DNA from: JANRKG01 sp033763635 | GTDB taxonomy: Bacteria; Cyanobacteriota; Cyanobacteriia; GCF-001939115 | Direction: 5' to 3' | Length of the DNA: 6,543 nucleotides | Assembly (NCBI GenBank): GCA_033763635.1 | Contig: JANRKG010000021.1 | Span: forward strand, 1-6,543 | In this document: piece after piece, positions 1-3,806 of the stretch | How the letters are laid out: each line of letters starts with the position of its first letter | Numbering within the stretch: the stretch's first letter is position 1 | Notes under the pieces: model-generated | The model's database searches: none | Told to the model about the DNA's origin: nothing | The model's input: only the letters and a program-made list of their open reading frames with translations | Position numbers and translations under genes: made by a program

Positions 1-62
1 GTATTGGCAACTGAAGAGGCTAATTGGTCAAGCATTTCATCGTTCCATCGTTCAACTGACAC
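1..62 (-). CDS. Start of a hypothetical protein, cut by the window edge
   Basis: Only the first 20 codons are visible, running off the left edge with no stop. GTG at 62-60 is the likely start because an AGGAG ribosome-binding site lies six bases before it on the minus strand. The peptide begins VSVERWNDEMLDQLASSVAN. This W-(N/D)DE-xLD-xLA-SSV opening resembles a common class of small cyanobacterial coiled-coil hypothetical proteins, which is recollection and not a search result. It lies 35 bases downstream of the re-framed end of the preceding minus-strand gene, so it is probably the next gene of the same operon. No function can be assigned from this fragment. Confidence 0.6.
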   Translation of the reverse strand, partial: MSVERWNDEMLDQLASSVAN

Positions 63-89
63 TTGATTCTCCTGGGTTGTGGGTTGATA

Positions 90-104
90 GGGGTACGCTA
101 CCCC
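90..104. repeat. Short perfect hairpin at the end of the frameshifted gene
   Basis: GGGGTA, three bases, then TACCCC form a six-base-pair stem. It overlaps the stop codon of the re-framed C-terminus (100-98). No T-run follows on the minus strand, so it is not a convincing intrinsic terminator. It could slow ribosomes or protect the transcript end. Confidence 0.3.
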
Positions 105-208
105 GCCTTGTTTTCTGCGACGGCTGCGAGGCGATCGGGCATCAGATCAGCAGGCTCTACACCTACGCTCGATCGCTCAATGGCGACTGCTAACGCATCG
201 AATAGCAT
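98..208 (-). other. Second-frame continuation of the 476-start gene, or a small overlapping gene
   Basis: In the frame one base ahead of the preceding gene, ATG 208 opens a 36-residue reading frame starting MLFDALAVAIERSSVGVE and ending LMPDRLAAVAENKAG before TAG at 100-98. The composition is protein-like. Its C-terminus matches the peptide DRLASVAGNKEG encoded at 760-656, and the matching DNA differs largely at third codon positions, which supports that this frame is or was translated. The preferred reading is the displaced C-terminus of the gene starting at 476. A separate, coupled small protein starting at 208 is possible, since GGTGG lies a few bases before the ATG. The function is unknown. 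Confidence 0.5.
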
Positions 209-476
209 TGCTGTCCACCATGTCAGCCAGCGCATCAATGCGATCGTGCATATCGCTGGGTGCATCTTCTATAGGCCCTGACCACAGAAGCAGGTGAATC
301 TCACTGCTGCCCATTGGGTAGTTGATTTGAGCCAGTTCAGGGCTGAATCCCAACTTCTTTGCAGCACTTAAACCGTGCTCTACATTGACCAGAGCCAGAT
401 TAATAGATAGATATCGCCACCCCTTAGACGGAATAGAGGGGATGGTTTTCAGTCCTTCAATTACTGCTGTCGTCAT
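177..476 (-). CDS. Small hypothetical protein, probably frameshifted near its C-terminus
   Basis: This 99-residue frame starts at ATG 476, which overlaps the end of the upstream gene (681-457) by 20 bases, as expected for translational coupling. I do not recognise the family. Residues 18-75 look like a compact globular domain with no signal peptide or membrane segment. After residue 92 (Ile of DSNAI) the frame gives an unconvincing tail, RCVSSRH. Skipping one base at position 200 instead gives DALAVAIERSSVGVEPADLM and then a natural-looking end, stopping at 98. The reconstructed product would be 125 residues. The gene is therefore either broken by a one-base insertion, a site of +1 frameshifting, or an assembly error. 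Confidence 0.6.
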   Translation of the reverse strand: MTTAVIEGLKTIPSIPSKGWRYLSINLALVNVEHGLSAAKKLGFSPELAQINYPMGSSEIHLLLWSGPIEDAPSDMHDRIDALADMVDSNAIRCVSSRH

Positions 477-681
477 CTTCCGTTACCTCAGCTTTAAACC
501 AACAGATAAAGCGAAAATTGCCAGATTTGTTGCGTGCCTTTGTTTCCTGAGAGACGTTGACCACCTCGGTTAGTGAATACTTATGGGCTATCGCTTCACA
601 CATGGCCTTGGCAGTGCCTAAATCAGGTGCGAAAACTTCTTGCTCCCATGATTGGCTAGGATTCTCTGGGTCTTGTAGCAT
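457..681 (-). CDS. Hypothetical protein, 74 residues
   Basis: ATG at 681 is preceded on the minus strand by a GAGG/GGGAG purine run. The product is a soluble, acidic 74-residue protein with no signal peptide. Its core, roughly residues 12-66, reads as one small alpha/beta domain, including AMCEAIAHKYSLTEVVNV followed by KSGNFRFICWFKAEV, and it ends in the acidic tail EDDDSSN. The style is typical of small uncharacterised cyanobacterial proteins, but no family or function is recognised. The 3' end overlaps the next minus-strand gene by 20 bases, which implies co-translation. The start also lies inside the remnant reading frame at 760-656. Confidence 0.6.
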   Translation of the reverse strand: MLQDPENPSQSWEQEVFAPDLGTAKAMCEAIAHKYSLTEVVNVSQETKARNKSGNFRFICWFKAEVTEDDDSSN

Positions 682-760
682 CTCCCTCTTTATTCCCTGC
701 GACAGATGCGAGGCGATCGGTTATCTGAGGGAGCCTTTGGGGGCACCTGGACACAGCCAC
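656..760 (-). pseudogene. Probable remnant of a gene 3' end
   Basis: A 34-residue reading frame (GTG 760 to TAG 658-656) contains LPQITDRLASVAGNKEG. This aligns with MPDRLAAVAENKAG from the re-framed gene at 98-200. Over 12 codons about 28 of 36 bases agree, and AAC/AAT, AAG/AAA and GGG/GGA are silent differences, so both copies seem to have evolved as coding sequence. No matching upstream coding part is seen, because TGA lies directly before the GTG. It is therefore likely the stranded C-terminus of a lost or rearranged paralogue. It overlaps the start of the 681-457 gene by 26 bases. Confidence 0.35.
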
Positions 761-814
761 TCATAGGCAGAAACGAGCATAACCCTAGATGCACTCTCAA
801 AAGCTTGTCCTCAG

Positions 815-1351
815 CTAGTTCTCCACAAGGGACCAGAGTCGATAGAGTTCCAGTTCGGGCGACTTGGACAGAATAACGCAAACTCTTTTCAGGCAAGCCG
901 TTTTGGTTCTGGTATTGATGTAGGGCCTATCAACTGGATGCTGATCGCAGAAGCGCTCTGTCCCTAAAGAGCCACAGGCATTGAAGATCTGAAGCACCTT
1001 CCCCTCCCATGCCGCATGATCGCTGATACTGCTCGTGTCAAGTGCTGGGATGATGGGGTGAGAAAACAGCACATCGCCTGACGATCCAACCTTTCCCACC
1101 CGACCATTTTCAAAAACATAAATCCAGGTTGTGTATGCAGCCCGAACACCATAAACACATCCCTGCCGAAAGCGCTCAGGCAAATTTGGAGCAACCCCAT
1201 AAAGGGACACAACTTGGGGTCTTACCGAATTCCACGTCGCGCAGTCAGCACTACTCACCTGAGCAGATGCGCGAAGTTCACTGAATCCAAGGATCGGAAG
1301 CACTGAAGCTCCCGCAATCCAGAAGGATACAGCTTTCTTGAGTTGCTTCAT
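815..1351 (-). CDS. Exported six-cysteine hypothetical protein
   Basis: This 178-residue protein starts at ATG 1351 with GGTGA seven bases upstream. Residues 2-6 (KQLKK) are basic, residues 7-23 are hydrophobic, and ASA at 28-30 followed by Gln31 is a good signal-peptidase I site. The mature protein would have about 148 residues and be secreted or periplasmic. Cysteines at 37, 65, 126, 135, 153 and 158 could form up to three disulfides. All lie after the cleavage site. No catalytic motif or known domain is recognised. It lies downstream of the minus-strand regulator with about 60 bases between them, so it may share its transcript. It could be an exported effector, inhibitor or adhesin-like protein, but none of these is shown. 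Confidence 0.75.
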   Translation of the reverse strand: MKQLKKAVSFWIAGASVLPILGFSELRASAQVSSADCATWNSVRPQVVSLYGVAPNLPERFRQGCVYGVRAAYTTWIYVFENGRVGKVGSSGDVLFSHPIIPALDTSSISDHAAWEGKVLQIFNACGSLGTERFCDQHPVDRPYINTRTKTACLKRVCVILSKSPELELYRLWSLVEN

Positions 1352-1411
1352 ACGCTTTCACCGTCTTGGATTTGGGAAATCGGAAGTATTGCTAACTTGC
1401 CTTGTTCCGCA

Positions 1412-1690
1412 TTAACTCACCCTGCACTCCCCGGCTGGCAAGTCCGACTGAAGAAGGCTGAAGAAGAATGCCCTCTGCTGCAAGTTAAGGCAGTTCACGA
1501 CTTGAAATAACTTCTTACTACCCCAGTCTCTATGACCGTTCCTGTATCTACTTAGTTCAGTAGGATCTATGCCTGCCTTGCCAGCAAGCTCAGTGGCTCC
1601 GATACCGAACTGCTCAATGGTTTTATCCAGCGCCTCATGAGGCAGTAGATACATTTCAGCTAGCATTCCAAAAATTGACTCATAAGTCAA
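1412..1690 (-). CDS. XRE-type helix-turn-helix transcriptional regulator
   Basis: The frame is open from TTG 1690 to TAA 1414-1412, giving 92 residues. No ATG or GTG occurs between an upstream TGA and this TTG. ATG at 1666 (residue 9) is the alternative start. Residues 32-52 (ATELAGKAGIDPTELSRYRNG) are a typical Cro/CI-type helix-turn-helix with the SRYRNG recognition-helix end. The region after it, to about residue 80, includes LFQVVNCL and RAFFFSLL, like other cyanobacterial XRE proteins. It probably acts as a repressor. It is transcribed divergently from a second XRE gene, and palindromes sit over and near its promoter and start codon, which suggests autoregulation. Confidence 0.8.
   Translation of the reverse strand: MTYESIFGMLAEMYLLPHEALDKTIEQFGIGATELAGKAGIDPTELSRYRNGHRDWGSKKLFQVVNCLNLQQRAFFFSLLQSDLPAGECRVS
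1675..1690. promoter_or_regulatory. Palindrome over the start codon of the minus-strand regulator
   Basis: TTGACT CATA AGTCAA is a perfect 6+6 palindrome ending exactly at the TTG start of the minus-strand regulator. It shares the TTGACT/AGTCA core with the inverted repeat at 1722-1774. It could be an autoregulatory operator, though coding constraint applies because it lies inside the gene. Confidence 0.4.
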
Positions 1691-1721
1691 GTCTAAAAAT
1701 CTTTGTCGTTTATCTCAATGA

Positions 1722-1774
1722 CGGATTAGTCATTTCAAGATACCTCTACTACACTACTTTTATTGACTAATCCG
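1722..1774. promoter_or_regulatory. Divergent operator with an 11-bp perfect inverted repeat
   Basis: CGGATTAGTCA at 1722-1732 and its exact complement TGACTAATCCG at 1764-1774 flank 31 bases. The half-sites are 42 bp apart centre to centre, about four helical turns, so proteins bound there would sit on the same face of the DNA and could loop it. The left half lies between a possible minus-strand -35 (TTGAAA, complement of 1733-1738) and a weak -10 (GATAAA). The right half ends seven bases before ATG 1781. Either XRE regulator, or both, is the natural candidate to bind it. Confidence 0.6.
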
Positions 1775-1780
1775 GCAAGT

Positions 1781-2002
1781 ATGAATAGCAAAGTTGATGT
1801 GTTCCTGAAAATGCCTCTGGTAGAGCTTCAGAACAAAACTGGAGTGCATCAAAGCCAATGGAGTCGCTACCTTTCAAGGGGACAGTCCATAACCGAAAGT
1901 ACCTTAAGAAAAGCGACAGAAGCTCTCGATATGAGCGCTTCTGAACTTTTGGAGGGCATCGAGAGAAGAAGAGAATTGTCTGCTAATCAGTCAACAACTT
2001 AG
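1781..2002 (+). CDS. Small Cro-like XRE helix-turn-helix regulator
   Basis: ATG 1781 gives a 73-residue protein. TTG at 1763 is in frame but would place the operator half-site inside the gene, so ATG is preferred. Neither has a clear ribosome-binding site. Residues 13-33 (LVELQNKTGVHQSQWSRYLSR) are a helix-turn-helix, and residues 37-60 (ITESTLRKATEALDMSASEL then LEGI) are the usual following helices of a Cro/CI domain. The C-terminus is short and charged. It faces away from the minus-strand XRE gene and leads into the replication gene run, which resembles a Cro-like antagonist or early-gene regulator. That role is inferred from position. Confidence 0.8.
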   Translation: MNSKVDVFLKMPLVELQNKTGVHQSQWSRYLSRGQSITESTLRKATEALDMSASELLEGIERRRELSANQSTT

Positions 2003-2008
2003 CCAATC

Positions 2009-2104
2009 ACCGGGCCGAGCCAGCGGATAAGAGACGTGTCACCACTGCGGTTTCGCTTGCATCGCAGTGGGCCTGTGGCTGGTATACAGGCACGATCGCC
2101 CGGT
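2009..2104 (+). promoter_or_regulatory. Structured intergenic element with nested stems
   Basis: The gene-free interval 2003-2145 contains a 7-bp outer stem, ACCGGGC (2009-2015) with GCCCGGT (2098-2104). Inside it are a strong hairpin, CCACTGCG (2042-2049) with CGCAGTGG (2063-2070), extendable by G-U and U-A pairs, and a second hairpin, GCCTGT (2071-2076) with ACAGGC (2086-2091). CGTG/CACG or CCAGC/GCTGG could add alternative pairing. It could be a regulatory 5' leader, a small RNA, or a DNA element. It is not a tRNA, since the arm spacing and T-loop do not fit. Confidence 0.4.
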
Positions 2105-2124
2105 CCCATCCCATCCCATCCCAT
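2105..2124 (+). repeat. Four tandem CCCAT repeats in the leader of the gene run
   Basis: CCCAT occurs four times in perfect tandem, followed by a partial unit CC-AC. The tract lies 21 bases before the GTG start of the first gene of the plus-strand run and just before its AAGGAG site. Such a tract can change length by slippage, which would alter the leader but not the reading frame. Confidence 0.6.
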
Positions 2125-2145
2125 CCACTTACACAAGGAGAACCC

Positions 2146-2370
2146 GTGTCAAAACCCCTCGGCTACTACCTGAACAGTTGCACGGGCGATTACGCCCAAG
2201 ACTTACAGGGCAAGATTGAAGACCTCTCAACCGAAGACGTTTACGGCCTGTTCGAGTGGTTGACCCACTACGCCAGGTCGGAGCACGAGCGAATCTTGGG
2301 CGAATGGGAAGAGCTAGAAGGCCGACTCAATGAAGCGGCGCTCTCGAAAAGCAATCTCACTAACCCATGA
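2146..2370 (+). CDS. Hypothetical protein, first gene of the plus-strand run
   Basis: GTG 2146 has a clear AAGGAG five bases upstream, which decides the start. The 74-residue product is acidic and mostly helical. Residues 1-25 include YYLNSCTGDYAQDLQGKI, and residues 28-66 (STEDVYGLFEWLTHYARSEH and onward) look like one or two amphipathic helices ending in a charged EEWEELEGRL-like segment. There is no signal peptide or membrane segment. I do not recognise the family. It opens the plus-strand run, directly after the structured leader and CCCAT tract. Its stop overlaps an ATG (ATGA at 2367-2370) that opens only a 10-codon frame. Confidence 0.65.
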   Translation: MSKPLGYYLNSCTGDYAQDLQGKIEDLSTEDVYGLFEWLTHYARSEHERILGEWEELEGRLNEAALSKSNLTNP

Positions 2371-2397
2371 CCCCATCCCACCGGGGCAGCGGTCGCT

Positions 2398-2445
2398 AAC
2401 CCCATTACCCGTAACTAATTACCCACTTATAAAAGGAGACCCATT
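2398..2445 (+). promoter_or_regulatory. Intercistronic leader with AACCCCATTACC motif and ribosome-binding site
   Basis: After a CCCC(N8)GGGG hairpin (2371-2386) comes AACCCCATTACC at 2398-2409. The same motif recurs before the genes at 2792 and 3313. AAAAGGAG ends about eight bases before ATG 2446. TTATAA at about 2428 could be a -10 element, but no convincing -35 was found. Confidence 0.35.
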
Positions 2446-2724
2446 ATGTCCGAAGCATCCTGCAAGGCTATTCGCAACTTACGAAAAAGAATCGCCGACA
2501 ACCCCGCCCGGTTCAACATCGGGGACGCGGTTTGCCTCGAAGATCGCACCCCCGGCGTGGTCATCGGTGTCATCTATCCAGACGACCCGGACAATAACGG
2601 GGATTGGATCTACACCGTTCAACCCTTCGACGACGACGGCGCAATGGCGGAACAAGACGAAGTTCTTGAAGCCGAACTAGAGCTCCTCGCTAAACCCACC
2701 GCCCAAGAACCCGTCGCTTCCTAG
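2446..2724 (+). CDS. Small acidic protein with an SH3-like GDxV motif
   Basis: ATG 2446 has AGGAG eight bases upstream. The product has 92 residues. Residues 1-22 are basic and helical (CKAIRNLRKRIADN). Residues 23-62 (FNIGDAVCLEDRTPGVVIGV, then an acidic loop and WIYTVQPF) fit the start of a small SH3-like or KOW-like beta barrel: a GDxV turn, a (T/D)PG turn, a hydrophobic VVIGV strand and a WxYxV strand. The C-terminal third is acidic and helical. The same signature recurs in the products starting at 2792, 5822 and 6198. SH3-like barrels of this type often bind protein or nucleic acid, but no partner or function is shown here. Confidence 0.7.
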   Translation: MSEASCKAIRNLRKRIADNPARFNIGDAVCLEDRTPGVVIGVIYPDDPDNNGDWIYTVQPFDDDGAMAEQDEVLEAELELLAKPTAQEPVAS

Positions 2725-2736
2725 TCCAACCGTTCG

Positions 2737-2765
2737 AAAAACAAAACCCCGCAAAGGCGCGGGGT
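2737..2765 (-). terminator. Intercistronic hairpin, oriented as a minus-strand terminator
   Basis: ACCCCGC (2746-2752) pairs with GCGGGGT (2759-2765) around loop AAAGGC. On the minus strand the stem is followed by TTTTGTTTTT, the layout of an intrinsic terminator. On the plus strand the A-rich tract precedes the stem and no T-run follows, so it should not stop the plus-strand operon. No minus-strand gene is evident upstream, so it may block antisense transcription or shape the mRNA between cistrons. Confidence 0.45.
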
Positions 2766-2791
2766 AGTCCAACCATATTACGGATAAACCG

Positions 2792-3196
2792 ATGCTAGCG
2801 TTTTCGTTTCCAACTAATCCATCCCCTGAAGGGAGTAGTGTCGAAGAACACCCTGCTTCCGTTCAGTCGGATTCCATTTCCACTCAATTGGATTCCTCGC
2901 CGCGTGAGGACTTCCTCACATTTAAGCAAGTCCTCGAAACCCTCGCCTCTCCCCCAACTCCATCCCCCTTTGAGATGGGTGATTGGGTCATCACCCCCGA
3001 AGGTCACACGGGCATCGTCATCGGGAAGGGCTTGCACATCCTTGATGACGAGCCAACCTGGGAGTATTCCGTCATCTACCTCGAAATCCCCCAAGGAGAG
3101 GACGAGGGAACCTGGGACGAGATGTTCTATTCGACTGACGAACTCAAAGCCGCTTCCAGAGAGCAAATCACCGAAATGGTGGGGTCAGGGCAATGA
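2792..3196 (+). CDS. Hypothetical protein with low-complexity N-terminus and SH3-like domain
   Basis: ATG 2792 has no strong ribosome-binding site but lies ten bases after the AACCATATTAC motif. The 134-residue acidic product has a disordered N-terminus (residues 1-40, rich in Ser, Pro and Glu, with FSFPTNPSP) and a short helix at 41-52 (FLTFKQVLETLA). Its SH3-like segment, residues 60-100, contains FEMGDWVITPEGHTGIVIGK and, later, WEYSVIYLEIP. This repeats the GDxV...G(I/V)VIG...W.Y(S/T)V pattern of the gene at 2446, so the two look paralogous in their core. A frame starting at GTG 2838 has a better Shine-Dalgarno sequence but encodes a low-complexity Ser/Pro/Arg peptide, and I reject it. 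The function is unknown. Confidence 0.7.
   Translation: MLAFSFPTNPSPEGSSVEEHPASVQSDSISTQLDSSPREDFLTFKQVLETLASPPTPSPFEMGDWVITPEGHTGIVIGKGLHILDDEPTWEYSVIYLEIPQGEDEGTWDEMFYSTDELKAASREQITEMVGSGQ
2806..2820 (+). repeat. GTTTCCAACTAATCC repeat, copy 1
   Basis: This 15-base word, GTTTCCAACTAATCC, recurs exactly at 3333-3347, in both cases 14-20 bases after a start codon, encoding an FPTNP peptide. Its last eight bases, ACTAATCC, are also in both half-sites of the XRE operator (1722-1774). It could be a binding site or a conserved peptide motif. Confidence 0.5.
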
Positions 3197-3249
3197 CCCA
3201 GGACGGAGAGCTTTGGCACCCCACCCCGCCTGACACATCAACCTTTTAG
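3193..3249 (+). CDS. Possible 18-residue microprotein
   Basis: ATG 3193 overlaps the stop of the preceding gene as ATGA, the coupling arrangement used elsewhere in this gene run. It encodes MTQDGELWHPTPPDTSTF and then TAG. Purine-rich GGGGTCAGGG lies just upstream. There is no recognisable domain, and a chance short frame is a serious alternative. It fills most of the space before the next intercistronic hairpin. Confidence 0.25.
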   Translation: MTQDGELWHPTPPDTSTF

Positions 3250-3256
3250 CTTCCAC

Positions 3257-3287
3257 AAAAAACAGGCCCCCGCATAACGCAGGGGCC
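3257..3287 (-). terminator. Second intercistronic hairpin, oriented as a minus-strand terminator
   Basis: GGCCCC (3265-3270) pairs with GGGGCC (3282-3287), with one C-A mismatch, then GC with GC around loop ATAAC. On the minus strand the stem is followed by TGTTTTTTG, a standard intrinsic terminator layout. As at 2737-2765, the A-tract is upstream on the plus strand, and AACCCATTACC plus a start codon follow the stem. Confidence 0.5.
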
Positions 3288-3312
3288 GCTCAACCCATTA
3301 CCAAATACAACC

Positions 3313-3666
3313 ATGAATGTAACCTTATCCGAGTTTCCAACTAATCCGGTTCCGTTTCCAACCAATCCGATTTCCGGCAATCCCATCGTAGCCCTGCTCT
3401 CCTCCTGGTACGACCCGTCCACCCCGACCACCAGGGCCGATCGCCTCGCCAGTTGCATCGCGACCGTCGAAGAATCGGGCTTTGAACACGAAATCGCCTT
3501 CCGCGAAGGTCAGTACCAGGTCGATATCTATCATCCATCCAACCCATTCCCCTACGGCAGAGCGGCTCACCCCAGCCCCAGCATCGCATTCCTCTCGGCC
3601 TGGGTAGAAGCGATGGAAATCCACCGGGAATTGCAAAACTCCACCTTTGAAGAGGAACCCACCTGA
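3313..3666 (+). CDS. Hypothetical protein with an FPTNP repeat at its N-terminus
   Basis: ATG 3313 has no Shine-Dalgarno sequence but lies ten bases after AACCCATTACC, as in the gene at 2792. The 117-residue product begins with a heptad-like repeat, FPTNPVP then FPTNPIS (residues 8-21), encoded by an imperfect 21-bp tandem repeat. Residues 24-106 look globular: IVALLSSWYDPSTPTTRADR, an acidic-aromatic strand region ending YQVDIYHP, a Pro-rich loop, and a helix IAFLSAWVEAMEIHREL. There is no signal peptide. The family is not recognised. Its TGA overlaps the ATG of the next gene by one base (TGATG at 3664-3668), so the two are almost certainly co-translated. Confidence 0.65.
   Translation: MNVTLSEFPTNPVPFPTNPISGNPIVALLSSWYDPSTPTTRADRLASCIATVEESGFEHEIAFREGQYQVDIYHPSNPFPYGRAAHPSPSIAFLSAWVEAMEIHRELQNSTFEEEPT
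3333..3375 (+). repeat. GTTTCCAACTAATCC copy 2, start of a 21-bp tandem repeat
   Basis: Two 21-base units (3334-3354 and 3355-3375) agree at about 17 of 21 positions, each starting TTTCCAAC(T/C)AATCCG. The first contains the exact 15-base word also found at 2806-2820. They encode FPTNPVP and FPTNPIS. Confidence 0.55.
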
Positions 3667-3806
3667 TGGTCATCTTGACCTTAATCGGGACTTTCACCGC
3701 CTGTATGTGGCTATGGGAGTCCCTCTATCAAATCTTCTATGCCCTCATCTGTTGGCTCTGGCCCGAAGATGAACCTCCCGAAAACGATAAGGACGACAGA
3801 CTATGA
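3666..3806 (+). CDS. Small single-span membrane protein, 46 residues
   Basis: ATG 3666 shares one base with the preceding stop, and GAAGAGGA lies about nine bases upstream, a good ribosome-binding site. The TGA at 3804-3806 overlaps the next ATG (3803) by four bases. The product is MVILTLIGTFTACMWLWESL and then YQIFYALICWLWPEDEPPEN, with an acidic KDD-containing tail. Residues 2-33 form one hydrophobic, aromatic-rich membrane segment, or two short ones, followed by a charged tail of about 13 residues. The double overlap and ribosome-binding site make this a real gene despite its size. Its role is unknown. Small proteins of this shape occur as holin-like or membrane-anchoring proteins in phage and plasmid operons, which is only a possibility here. 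Confidence 0.65.
   Translation: MVILTLIGTFTACMWLWESLYQIFYALICWLWPEDEPPENDKDDRL

Noticed and set aside
682..814. Promoter or terminator between the exported protein gene and the 681-457 gene
   Set aside because: No convincing -35/-10 pair or stem with a T-run was found. Only the remnant coding block is supported there.
690..896. 68-residue minus-strand reading frame
   Set aside because: It overlaps the end of the exported protein gene, has no ribosome-binding site and reads as low-information sequence. A different frame in the same place matches a paralogous peptide.
2009..2104. tRNA or tmRNA-like cloverleaf
   Set aside because: A 7-bp closing stem and a 5-6 bp arm are present, but the T-loop sequence, anticodon arm length and arm spacing do not fit a tRNA.
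2105..2124. CRISPR-like repeat
   Set aside because: The units are contiguous pentamers with no spacers.
2367..2399. 10-residue frame starting in an ATGA overlap
   Set aside because: It is too short to judge, and it falls within the hairpin and leader of the next gene.
2330..2680. 116-residue plus-strand reading frame
   Set aside because: It is Thr/Pro/Ser-rich shadow sequence across the well-supported gene at 2446, which has its own ribosome-binding site.
2838..3233. 131-residue frame from GTG 2838 with a good GGGAG upstream
   Set aside because: Despite the ribosome-binding site the product is Ser/Pro/Lys-rich low-complexity sequence, while the frame from 2792 gives a coherent SH3-like domain.
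3325..3697. Two long minus-strand frames opposite the gene at 3313
   Set aside because: They are Arg/Gly/Trp-rich antisense shadows of GC-rich coding sequence, with no neighbours or ribosome-binding sites to support them.
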